A DNA stretch of 64,000 nt, from NCBI GenBank assembly GCA_903772945.1, contig CAICTM010000323.1:1-64000 (forward strand). The letters run 5' to 3'. Below are positions 31,569 through 40,941 of this stretch, piece by piece. Position numbers and translations under genes: made by a program. The DNA comes from Seminavis robusta. Its lineage: Eukaryota; Bacillariophyta; Bacillariophyceae; Naviculales; Naviculaceae. The notes under the pieces are model-generated. The model was not told the origin of the DNA and searched no databases. It worked only from the letters and a program-made list of their open reading frames with translations. Within the stretch, counting starts at the first letter, position 1. Each line of letters opens with the position of its first letter.

Positions 31569-34500
31569 ATGGTAGCTTCCGGAGTCCAAGTTTCCACCAA
31601 CAACGATGTGGATGTGGACGATTACACCTCGACCGAACTCGTGGAAGAGGATTTCGCCACTCCCGAACAGGTCTCTTTTGCAACCAACACCATCGTGGAA
31701 GTGACCGATTTGTCCAACTACAAGGGTTCCTCTGTCGGAGACCGTGTCGAGAGCTTTTTGCACGAGCATTCCGTGGCGGTGATTGCCAAATCGCATTGTC
31801 CCTTTTGCCGTGATGTCTTGGATGTCTTGGCCAAGCAGTTGGGTGTCACGGTGCATGTCATCAATGTCGACAAGATCTCCGGCGGTGGGAACATTCACAA
31901 GCACATCATCAACACATACAAGCACCGCACCGTCCCAGCCGTCTTTGTGCGAGGACAGTTCCTGGGTGGATGTGATGATGTCAAGGCTCTCCGAGCCAAC
32001 GGCAAACTCGAACGGGAACTTCTCGCCGGTCTCATTGGCAACCAGCGTGCCACCTACTCCTCCGGTAAGGTGGAGACAGCTCATTTGGTTCCTGTCCAAC
32101 GCAGCAAAGCCTGTCATCCGCTCTTTTGGTTCCCCAATGTGGTCAACAACTACGTCGTTCGCGTCACGGGGTTCTTCGTCTGCCTCTTTGCGGTGCTCAG
32201 CGCCGCCTTTCCCAATGAAGACTTCCCGGGATACGTGGCGGCCGGTCTTTTGATTGACTTTGTCTTGCGAATGGTCGTGGGATCCTCGGCATCACCACTC
32301 GGAATGGTTGCAACCTTTCTGACCAGCCCCTTCCACCCTCAGTTCAAGCCCGGTCCGCCCAAGCAGTTTGCCGCCGCTTGCGGTACCTTCTTCTCGCTCA
32401 TGGGAACCATCTTTTACTTTGTCGAATTTGAATACCATCAGTACATTGCCTGTGGCTTTATGGCCGGTCTCGCCATGGCATCGGGCCTGGAATGGGCATT
32501 TGACTTTTGCCTCGGTTGTCTGTTCTACTCGTGGGGGATCATGTTTGGCATTTTCCCGGACTATGTCTACCGCATCTACACCAGCAGTAAACAGGAAGTG
32601 GAGGAGAGTTGGGAATACATGCATTACAACAGCAATGCCCCCAAGCCTGAGAAGGTCGACTCGGATCCCAGCAGCGCCATTTCACTCAAGTACAAGAGGA
32701 AGACGGATGAATGGACCAAAGATGATTTCAACATTATCCGAAACATGCAGGTCTCTTACTTCGCCATGCCCTTGGCACTCTTGGCCTTGGCTGTTGCCTT
32801 CAAGATGGGAGCCGAGTTTACTACATCGTTCAACACTACGGGAGTCGAACGCCAGTATGTCATCACGGACGAAGTATACATGGCCGTTGGCCTCTTGGGT
32901 ACCGTCATCCTTTTGTTGTGGGCCTTGCTCTACCTTGCACGATTCGTTCTCCACTCCCACAAGTGCAAGACGGAATGGGATTGCCCAATGCGATCTCCCA
33001 GCTTTGGTGCTCCTACCATCTGCCTCATGTTGATTTCCTTCTTGATTCACGATGAAGAGGTGGAAGATTATCGACTGGATGACATTGCTCGCGTCATCTT
33101 CTGGGTCGGATCCCTCGCGCACTGCCTCTTGACCATTGCCAAGTTGGGAGAATGGGTTGGTATGCGCCACGAATTGGAGCACGTTCATTCTCAGTGGATG
33201 ATTCTTCCCGTTGGGTTGTCGGTGGCAGCCTTGGTGTGCCCCATGATCCCCTTGTTCGATTTGGACAACGACAACGCAAGGGGAAACGTCTTGGTGGCCC
33301 GACTCTTCCAGTCTTTTGCCGTGGTCATGTGGATTGTGCTCTTTGTCATCAACTTTTTGAAGGTTGTGACTTCCCACAACAGCGATAATCGCCTTCGTCA
33401 TGGAGTCTTCATCTGGGTGGCCGCTCCGTGCATCATTGGAATGGCAGACTATTCCATCTGCGTGTCGGACAAAGTGCTCCCGCTGGAGCAATGCAATGCA
33501 AGCTTTGTCAATTACTTTTTCATGGCCCTGTTCATCTTTGCCGTTCTCTGTTGGTCCACCCTGCCGTACATTGGCTTTTTGGGGAAAGACAAGTTCGGCA
33601 TGCAATACTGGATTGGATGCTTTGCCCTCGGTGCCCTTGCGGCTTGTTCTGCTCTGATGTATGCCATTTACGGATACAACGCTCTCGAAAACCTCATGAT
33701 CACCGCGCTCATCATGGCCTCGGTTGCCAATGGCGTGTGCTTCCTCCATACTCTTGCCTCCTTGAGTCGACGCCGTGGAGTCTTTACACCAGAGCAAAAG
33801 TGGGGTCCATTGAGCTTCATGAAATTGACCCATGAAGCGATCCGTGGAAACATGGAAACAATGAGGTCATCACTGGATACCCTTGATTTGAACGACAAGT
33901 CCGATGCAGCTCGAGACCACTTGGCAGTCTTTGCCGCGCACTTCAATCGTCTCTGCATTGTCCACGATGAACACAGCAAGCACGAAGACCAAGTTATCTT
34001 CAAAGAGTTCAACGATTGGTTCTCAAAGCATGCCAAAAAGTACAACGACGACCACGAAGGTACGACTACATAAACGGCTTCCGTTCCCGAATGGATTTTC
34101 TGTGCCGAATGCGATTCGATTCTCACTCTTTGCTTTCCCTATCGTTTCTTGCCGGGCCAGACTTCCATGCAAAGATTGCTTACTTCAAGAATCTTGCCAA
34201 CCTCCTTTTGAACACAAACATAGCCAAGGAACGCCGTCAAAGCGCCCTGGACACTTTGAAGAAGGATCTTCCTCCTTTCCTTGACTACTTCCTAGTGCAT
34301 CTAAAGGGAGAAGAGGACAACTTGAACCCCATCGGGCGAAAGTACCTTCCTTTGCAGGTCCAAAAGCAAATCTCCCGAAAGGTTTTCCAAATCACTGCTT
34401 CTGAGAACTGGGAAGTGATTATTCCATACGTCATAAACAATCTGCCTCGACATGTCCAAAGGGTTCGCTATCTCAAGGTTCTCCTTTGGTCCATGCCCGA

Positions 34501-34624
34501 ACGTGGACAGCAGATTGGTGCCATAGTGTACCGCAATGTGGATGCTGTCATGTGGGAACGTCTTCGTGTCGAGGTTCCAGAAATGATCCCACGTGGTGCC
34601 TACAACTGGCGACGATACTACTAG
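31569..34624 (+). CDS. Glutaredoxin-DUF4395-SLAC1/TDT-hemerythrin fusion protein
   Basis: Two exons, 31569-34059 and 34161-34624 (101-nt intron, GTACGA..CCAG), give 984 residues. Order: a glutaredoxin domain (about 50-160) with CPFC at 77-80, the TVPAVF cis-Pro block and GGCDD; a DUF4395 membrane domain (about 185-330) with FPN at its start and the family's GPPKQFAAACG block; a TDT/SLAC1-type region (about 395-745) of some ten membrane segments, the fold of TehA and plant SLAC1 anion channels; then a hemerythrin HHE domain. Its helices carry His in LTHEAI, HDEHSKHED, DFHAKI and VHLKGEED; the last two come from exon 2, so splicing is needed for the iron site. A conserved-looking tail ends RGAYNWRRYY. 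Glutaredoxins use glutathione; hemerythrins bind a di-iron centre sensing oxygen or NO. A redox- or oxygen-gated anion channel is inference. The ATG is in ACCATGG context. Confidence 0.85.
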
Positions 34625-35174
34625 AGGTTGTGGTTCTCCTGCTTGCACATGTAGATTCTCTTTTGCATGTCGTGAATTGTTGTGGATGTGCCTGTCTTCG
34701 TGGCTCCGATAGTACATTAAATAAATGTTCATAGATATTCTTGCGTTTGCAGTCCACATTGTCTTTACCGAACTAGCCTCTAGGGACTTTTCGGAAGTAG
34801 TGGAACCAGTTTCAGCTGTGTTTTGCTGAGGTAAAGGGTTCTGTTCCCTCGTCCTCCAGTCCACAAAGTGAAGCGTCCGCTGAAACTATCAGGGTGCATG
34901 CCAACAAACCGGATGCTGGGATGAAACAATTACTAGTACTTCGAATGTGCGCTTTCGTTCCAGGCTTATTTATTTTACTTATGCTAGATACAATATTTTT
35001 GATTGCTTGAAGCAACGGATTGTCATTCAATGGATCGCTCTCAAGTCTCAGGGATGCCTAGCGGTTCAATTGGCGGGACAGTACCGGTACAAAAGACTAG
35101 CTTCAAACGTTGACCATCCGAATCATTCTTTGCCATTTTGCTCTACTTTGTTGCTGCTTCGGAGACTTGCCTAT
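34625..35174. other. Convergent intergenic region, 550 bp
   Basis: Between 3' ends of convergent genes. An ATTAAATAAATG stretch near 34715 may serve 3'-end formation of the fusion gene. No gene or repeat recognised. Confidence 0.4.
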
Positions 35175-36224
35175 CTAGGCACTTTCGCCACCGGCTGTAA
35201 CAGTTGCAGCGCGACTGCGAACTTCAGACTGCGAACCACGGCGCGCATCGAACCTGGCTTTTCCCACGTCGTGGCCGATGCTTGCTTCGTCATCGCTGAC
35301 AACTGCCTTGCCATCCGATTCTTCTTCCGTGGTCTCCTCCTGTGCGCCTTCAGTGGCCTCCTTTCCACTCTCCTCGTCATCGTCGGAGAGTACAGCGAGG
35401 TCAAAGAATTCGCATTCCTGCGGAGGCTCAATCTCCACCCCGTCCACCACCGTACCGCCTCTCTTGACTCGCGTGGGCTCGACGTAGTTGAAATTGCTAC
35501 TGGTGGTCTCTTGTGTAGCTGGCTTTCTCATGCGAAGGTATTCCCAAACAGGGGGTTTGGGCAAGACACCAACATGAATCAATCCCAGTGCCGTACAGCA
35601 CTTTACGGAAATTGTACGGAGTAAGCGACCACGCTTAAAGACTTGGGAGACAAGCGCCATAGTTTCGGTTTCGCACGTGGATCCTTGCCCAGAGCGCAAG
35701 AGCTTTGCGATGTTTCCCTTGACCGGCGACGAGCTGACAAAGTCTCCCTCACAGTCGAGCAGCGCTCGGGTTCCATTCGGGATGGCTTCAAAGACATCGA
35801 CGACGACGGACCCCATTACCAGTTCCTCTCCGTCAGGAAGGACTCCACCACTGGCTGGAATCTGAAAACGAAGCGCTCGTTCCTTGCTCGTTCCGTTGTT
35901 GCACGACCAAATCCCAGCATAGTACGTTTCCGAACTCGGGCTGAGGGTCAAGGGGGCCTGAAGCTTCTTCCCATCCACTGAAAATTCCATGAAAACGGCG
36001 GGAGAATGTTTGTCTGCGATGTCTTCGTCCTCTAGCGCATCATCGTCATCTTGGTTTTCGTCCTCGTCGCTTTTCTGCTCATCGTCGTAGAGAATCTCGA
36101 TAAAGTATTCTGCGTCAGGTTCGGCTTCAACAAAGACGTTTCCGCTGTCGCCCATGTGCTCCTTGAAGGGCTCCTTGGTCTCGGCATTGACCAGTCGAAC
36201 GGAAATTTGACCATCTACAACCAT
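35175..36224 (-). CDS. Three-member paralog family, member 1 (unknown function)
   Basis: A 349-residue soluble protein with no signal peptide. It shares with the genes at 36539 and 52418 an N-terminal pattern (G.xSV.LV..., SG.VFVEA, EYFIEI), a VDGK block, an AGIW/DVGLW block followed by ALRFQ, a MGSVVVDVFEAI block, and a TISVKCCTALGLIHVGVL block. The predicted content is mostly beta strand, so a beta-sandwich is plausible. Acidic insertions separate the blocks (about 50-75, and the C-terminal 80 residues). I recognise no known family. It is transcribed divergently from member 2 with a 314-bp gap. Single exon; the ATG is supported by alignment with member 3 (MVVDG against MVVQG). Confidence 0.72.
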   Translation of the reverse strand: MVVDGQISVRLVNAETKEPFKEHMGDSGNVFVEAEPDAEYFIEILYDDEQKSDEDENQDDDDALEDEDIADKHSPAVFMEFSVDGKKLQAPLTLSPSSETYYAGIWSCNNGTSKERALRFQIPASGGVLPDGEELVMGSVVVDVFEAIPNGTRALLDCEGDFVSSSPVKGNIAKLLRSGQGSTCETETMALVSQVFKRGRLLRTISVKCCTALGLIHVGVLPKPPVWEYLRMRKPATQETTSSNFNYVEPTRVKRGGTVVDGVEIEPPQECEFFDLAVLSDDDEESGKEATEGAQEETTEEESDGKAVVSDDEASIGHDVGKARFDARRGSQSEVRSRAATVTAGGESA

Positions 36225-36538
36225 GTTTGTCTTGTGTTACAGTATGTGGTATCTAGCTAGAACGAAGCGGAAGAGGCGATAGTGCCTTTTGTCGGGGATG
36301 TCCAACAGTCGAAAGAGTGAAGAACGTCGTCTGGAGAGACCACAACGGCTCAAGCTTGGAGGCCTTGGAGACTTCAGCGCAATTCAGCTTCGCTGGCTGA
36401 CAAAGTGTCTTTCCGTCCGTCCGGCAGAATTCAAATGAGAGGAAACAGCAACGGACAACAACACACCGAAGGGACGGCTTTCAAGGGAACACCAATAATA
36501 TTGGGGAAAGCGAGTGGTGCTCGGCAAACCAACCAACC
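36225..36538. promoter_or_regulatory. Shared divergent promoter region of paralogs 1 and 2
   Basis: The 314-bp gap between the ATG of paralog 1 (minus) and that of paralog 2 (plus) must contain both promoters and both 5' leaders. It holds a CTAGCTAG near 36250 and a run of AACAACAACACACC near 36455. No motif can be assigned with confidence; the label rests on gene arrangement. Confidence 0.5.
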
Positions 36539-37354
36539 ATGGTGAATCATCGAGGCAAGTTTTCGGTGGAGTTGGTGGAACAGCACGGTCGCCTCCAATG
36601 CCCCGAAGATATCGAGCCTGCGTCGGGACAGGCGTTTGCGCGAGTGGACCCCGAGGGTGACTATTTGGTGCGGGTCCAGGTGCTGAATGCGGTCGATGCC
36701 GATCGCAAGTTTCTCTTTTACGTTCATATCAATGACCTCTACATTGGCCATCGACAGTGTCTGAGTCAACGAGATGGATTGGTGGACGTGGGTCTTTTAA
36801 ATTTCAGTGATTCGGGTGTGTTGATTGGCACCAATGAACCCATGCGCTTTCACGAGGCTCGACTGTTGGAGAAGGGAGCTACCAGCATTAATTATTTGAG
36901 CGATTCCGCCTCCATGGATGACGACAGCAATGATCCATCAGCTGTGCCCATTCATACGGACATTCTTCACATGGGCAAGGTAACTGTCAAAATCTACGAA
37001 GGCGTTATGGAACGGAGGTCTTCCGCCTTTGGCAACAATCTGTGTGGGGATGAAGCCTATCAGCCAGGACTTTTCGTCCAGTCCATCAATTTGCACTGTG
37101 CTACCACTGCGGACTTGGGAATTTCCTACTTGATCTCGGAGGACAGGGAACGGTTTCGAAAGGCAGAGAGCAAACGCTCCTTCGATTACGATGATTCACC
37201 CACCAATCATCATAGCAATGATCATCGCCCAGCCTTCAAACGGATCAGAACCGAGAGTGGATATGTAGGGGTGATGCAAACCAGCAGCAAGCACAGCGGT
37301 GGAAATGGAATGGATTGTGCAGTGGTAATGCATCCAGCTCCACGCTTCGGCTGA
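36539..37354 (+). CDS. Three-member paralog family, member 2 (unknown function)
   Basis: A 271-residue protein homologous over its length to the gene at 35175 and the one at 52418: FSVELVE, SGQAFARV, GDYLVRVQVL, then DVGLLNF, PMRFHEA, an acidic-Ser insertion, HMGKVTVKIYEGV, and QSINLHCATTADLG. It is the shortest and most diverged member; the final strand block lacks the GVL present in the others. The C-terminal 70 residues are His/Ser/Arg-rich, with FKRIRTES as a possible nuclear localisation signal. No catalytic motif or known family is seen. Single exon. Confidence 0.7.
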   Translation: MVNHRGKFSVELVEQHGRLQCPEDIEPASGQAFARVDPEGDYLVRVQVLNAVDADRKFLFYVHINDLYIGHRQCLSQRDGLVDVGLLNFSDSGVLIGTNEPMRFHEARLLEKGATSINYLSDSASMDDDSNDPSAVPIHTDILHMGKVTVKIYEGVMERRSSAFGNNLCGDEAYQPGLFVQSINLHCATTADLGISYLISEDRERFRKAESKRSFDYDDSPTNHHSNDHRPAFKRIRTESGYVGVMQTSSKHSGGNGMDCAVVMHPAPRFG

Positions 37355-38230
37355 GCGTGGCAAGAATTAATATCCAATCAACAACACAAAAAAAGAGGAA
37401 AAGCGATTTTTCCCACAAGGAAACACCAGCAATGCAAGAGGTGGCTTCGACAGTACGAGTAAGAAATTAGAAAAGTTTACAATATTTATGTGTAGCAAAA
37501 CGGGGTTGTACCGGCTTGACTTTCTGTACATCAGGTTCTTTGGACTGGGTAATGCATCATTATACTGTAGCATCTGTACGGTAGCTGGCGGGGTCAACTC
37601 ACACCGGTACTAGTACCGATACCGGTAGGTCCCACCCATCCGATTTGCACCCAGTGCTCTTGGTCTTTTGGGTTGCTATTATCGCTGCACGTACGGTATG
37701 CAGATGACACAGCCATTGCGAACGAACTACGGACTAGCAAGCTGGCAGTACCATGCTACAACATAGTGGTAAATGTATCACATCGGACTTTTGCAAACGG
37801 TGGATGGCTCTACAGTTTATCATTGCTAAGCTAGTTACGACGAGCTAGCTTGGTTAGAGAGATACGGGAATGTGGATGAAGGTACCCACATGGCTACCCG
37901 AAGGAACCCACCAGAGCGGTGCAAAACTGCTGCTACCCATGCCTCGTTCCTCGGCTTGGGCATGGATCTTGTCAAGGCACAGCCCGTCATTTCTCACAAA
38001 GATCCAAGACACGTTGGAATTGAGAGCAAGAAATTAACTTGTGGATACTGTTTGGTATCATGGTCGAAAATCTCTTTGGGGAGGTCTCTAGCACCTCGAG
38101 AACACGGTCAAGGTGGGGGGGAATAATGTTGGATCCCATGAATCTACCACGTATTTTTACATGTAAGGCAAGGGACGAAGACAATACCGCTCATTTTGAT
38201 GTCTAAAAAAAAAGCCAGGCTACGGTATGC
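37355..38230. other. Convergent intergenic region, about 875 bp
   Basis: Holds the 3' flanks of paralog 2 and of the Hint gene. ACCGGTACTAGTACCGATACCGGTA (a cluster of the recurrent intergenic palindromes) lies near 37602-37627. The last 65 bp, from about 38166, belong to the outer end of the large inverted repeat. No gene recognised. Confidence 0.45.
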
Positions 38231-39378
38231 CTAGACACAGATTCCTGTTACTTGTCCGGCTGTAATCGAGCAACGGCACCCGGAAGAGCAACCTCCAAGC
38301 GAACTACAACCACCGCCGCATGGTGTGGGTGTGGGACCCGTGCCGGGACCGCCGCTCCCACCAAATCCACATTGGCCGCCACCACTGCCGCATATGCCTC
38401 GGAACCCATTGATGGGTACGGCCGAAAGGCAGTAACAGCTGGTGCACTCCTCGCCATCATTACAGAGGCTTTCATCTTCTTTTTTGTTGGCGCATTGGCC
38501 AGATGATTTGCAGTAACCACAGCAATCGCTGTGACTGCTGCAAGATTCTCCCACAGCGCCACTCAGGCCTCTCATCTTGGGAGTGGTATGGCCCACACTC
38601 CAGAGCCCCCCCAAACAGGTGCTGATGGGATTGAGATCCAAGGGGATGTCTTGCAATGCCTTCTCGGTACAATAGAACCAGGCAAACGAGCCAATCTCCT
38701 CTTGGCAGCCACCTTGCTCCGCGACATCTGCCAATGTAACTTCTTCGCTGCCCACCGTGCCCAAAATGGTCTCACCGCAAGCACCAAGAATGTCCGAGCC
38801 TCCCTTGCTGCAAAGTGCCTCAGCGCTTGTCAAAGACAAGACAAGGATAGCAAGTGCAAATGTAAGTCTGGACGATGGTGCCTTACTGATGCGCATTCTC
38901 TTGGTGGCTGGGGTCCTCATGTAGAAATATGCCGCAACAGCAGTGACAAACACTTGTAAAAAGATAAAGGGAACAGTGAAGAGAGACTCGAGCGCCAAAA
39001 CAAGCGCAAAACCCAGCAGCGTCAAACCGAGCAGTACGGCCTGCGCCGCTACGCTCAGAACCAATGAATCGAACCAGGTAGCAAGGCGGAGACCTTGAGA
39101 AATGTATCTGGGCATGCCACTGTCTTCGTTGACGTTGCAAAAGCCGGAGCCAGACAACCTGAGATGGTGACAGACCAGTCGAAAGGGTGCAATGGCCATG
39201 CTCACAAATGCATGCTGAGACATGACATGAATGCCTCCGCTAAGTTCCACATACTCTTGCCCCTTGCCGGGTTGTAGAGACACATAAGTCGACGCCCTGA
39301 TTCCATCCACAACAACAGTACCGCTCGGTGTCAGGGGTGTATAGAGGCCACGCCTCCACACAGAGCTGATCTTGGTAA
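38166..39378 (-). repeat. Left arm of a 1.2-kb inverted duplication
   Basis: Matches 40942-42162 in inverted orientation at very high identity. It spans the 3' two thirds of the Hint gene plus about 65 bp of 3' flank. The outer boundary lies past the TTTTTTTTT run, where sequences diverge around the GGCAAGG word. The inner boundary is just upstream of the Hint codons for KISSVW. Confidence 0.9.
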
Positions 39379-40021
39379 CCACAGCTCCAACACTGGTGTC
39401 GCCAGTCTGAAGCTCATCTCCCACCACAATCAAATCGGCCGTCACTGGATTGTATTTGCCTCGAAGGAACACGAGATGATGAGGCGAAATCTCCAATGGA
39501 GCGTTCGAACTTGTAAATATCTGTAAGAACTCGGCAGAATGACTGTCTGGCGAGTAGTGAGCAAAGGCGTAAACCATCTCGTACTGTCCTTCTTGGGTCT
39601 TCACAAGGTCCTGTCCTGCCTTCAAGTCCTTCATTGCAATCGTTCCTTTTCCCTGGACTTGCACAGTTGCCTTCTGTGAAAAGCAGATAGGATTAGGGGG
39701 CTCTTCACAAGATTGCAGCTTTCTCGCTCGACCAGAGTCCTCGCATTGACACGAAACACGCTGCAGGCACGCGTCAACCTCGTCCAATTCACTGGCAACA
39801 ACGACTTCGTTTTGGGCGAGAGCACCCCGTGCAAGGCACCAGGTCCACACAGTACCGTCGGAAGGAGAGCCACACGACTTTGCCAAGTCTGCCACGACGG
39901 CTGACCCGACTTGGATGTGGCCGCATTCCGTGATAGCCTTGGAAAGACAAGGATTGCTTGCTGCGATTGCTGGTGGCAACACCACAAACAGCAGCAACGA
40001 GAGAGACTGTTTGAGCAGCAT
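38231..40021 (-). CDS. Hedgehog-type Hint protein fused to a second secreted Cys-rich module
   Basis: A 596-residue protein. A signal peptide (1-21) is followed by Cys module 1 (22-105), then a Hint (Hog) domain starting at Cys113 (PICFSQKATV), with GTIAMKDLKAGQ, ISPHHLVFL (about 178-186), VVGDELQTGD and GTVVVDGIRASTYVSL (234-249). Hint domains cleave the chain before their first Cys through a thioester. Next come a SQHAF..APFRL block, as in the sterol-linked region of Hedgehog, and two membrane segments (about 319-367). At Met376 a second, perfect signal peptide begins (MRISKAPSSR to TSAEA) followed by Cys module 2, which resembles module 1, then Dickkopf-like C-rich repeats and a Gly-rich tail. 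This suggests a read-through fusion of two tandem paralogous genes; either one 596-residue protein or two transcripts are possible. Confidence 0.82.
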   Translation of the reverse strand: MLLKQSLSLLLFVVLPPAIAASNPCLSKAITECGHIQVGSAVVADLAKSCGSPSDGTVWTWCLARGALAQNEVVVASELDEVDACLQRVSCQCEDSGRARKLQSCEEPPNPICFSQKATVQVQGKGTIAMKDLKAGQDLVKTQEGQYEMVYAFAHYSPDSHSAEFLQIFTSSNAPLEISPHHLVFLRGKYNPVTADLIVVGDELQTGDTSVGAVVTKISSVWRRGLYTPLTPSGTVVVDGIRASTYVSLQPGKGQEYVELSGGIHVMSQHAFVSMAIAPFRLVCHHLRLSGSGFCNVNEDSGMPRYISQGLRLATWFDSLVLSVAAQAVLLGLTLLGFALVLALESLFTVPFIFLQVFVTAVAAYFYMRTPATKRMRISKAPSSRLTFALAILVLSLTSAEALCSKGGSDILGACGETILGTVGSEEVTLADVAEQGGCQEEIGSFAWFYCTEKALQDIPLDLNPISTCLGGLWSVGHTTPKMRGLSGAVGESCSSHSDCCGYCKSSGQCANKKEDESLCNDGEECTSCYCLSAVPINGFRGICGSGGGQCGFGGSGGPGTGPTPTPCGGGCSSLGGCSSGCRCSITAGQVTGICV

Positions 40022-40941
40022 ATCGAACTGGGATCTGCTTCAGCGAAGCAAAATAATGAGAGCTTGCTTTTGGATACCCACCTCTACGAGACGTGGAAGT
40101 GGAAGATACTGGCTTGGGCGACCTGTTTGTGGGGCGTGTAGGCTTGAAAAACACTTCGGTTGGATGAGCTGTTGGATGTTTACCAGATAGCTTAGTTGGG
40201 CTTTCCTGCATCACATCGCCTCCTCTTTCAGACCGAAAATAAATACTCGTAATCAATAGATAATTTCCCTACTCCAAACCCCCGTTATTTAATTAAATCA
40301 ATTCAAAAGAAAGGAAGGGAACCCACGACTGGAGTAGCCTATGTGGCTGCGTGTACCAAATTAATTCCTCCTTTCCTTACGTGGCTCATTAATACCATCC
40401 AAGTCTCGAGGCATTAAATGAGGATTTCCTCGAAGGAATAGCCACCCAAGATGGCGGGCAATTGCTAATTGCTATGGTACAGTATCGAAATGAGATGCTC
40501 GAAACCAAACACTTCGTTTTCTAGCTAGCTAGCTAGCCAGTCCAGGACGATCCGGCAATTAGCTAGTTATGAATCACGACTGAAAGGTTGCTCGAAGAAT
40601 TAGGCAACCGTCAGTTGCTTAAATCTAGGCGATTGCCTAAATAGTTGCCTATTTATAGGCAATTGCCTAAACTGTTGCCTAATGCTTCGAGAAACAACCC
40701 GTTAAATGCTAGTAACGGTTGCTTAAATCCTAGCTGTTGCCTAAACTGTTGCCTATTTTTCAACGGTCGCCTAAACTGTCGCCTAAATCATATTTCAAGC
40801 ACGTTTGACGACAGTTCTATTCAGTCGTGAAACTGACGTCACAAATCCCAATTGCCGGATCGTCCAGCTAGTGTAGTAGACGTACCGTACCGGTTTGTGA
40901 GACAAGTGAACCCCATTGTCACGACAAGTGATCTCATTCAA
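40022..40941. other. Spacer between the Hint gene and its inverted copy
   Basis: About 920 bp. Holds the promoter of the Hint gene, ATTAAT-rich stretches near 40280-40400, a CTAGCTAGCTAGCTAG run near 40525, and an array of GTTGCCTAAA-like words (listed separately). No gene recognised. Confidence 0.5.
40600..40795. repeat. Array of GTTGCCTAAA-like words
   Basis: About ten irregularly spaced copies of (G)TTGCCTAAA, with variants GTCGCCTAAA, GTTGCTTAAA and ATTGCCTAAA, over 195 bp. Spacing is not constant, so it is not a simple satellite. One part (40645-40662) forms a perfect hairpin, TTGCCTA-TTTA-TAGGCAA. Confidence 0.75.

Noticed and set aside
32682-33833. 383-codon minus-strand frame opposite the fusion gene
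   Set aside because: Antisense shadow; the plus strand has clear domain motifs and codon-level protein logic.
40600-40795. Possible CRISPR-like array of short repeats
   Set aside because: Words are about 10 bp with irregular spacing and no unique spacers of constant length; the genome is eukaryotic.
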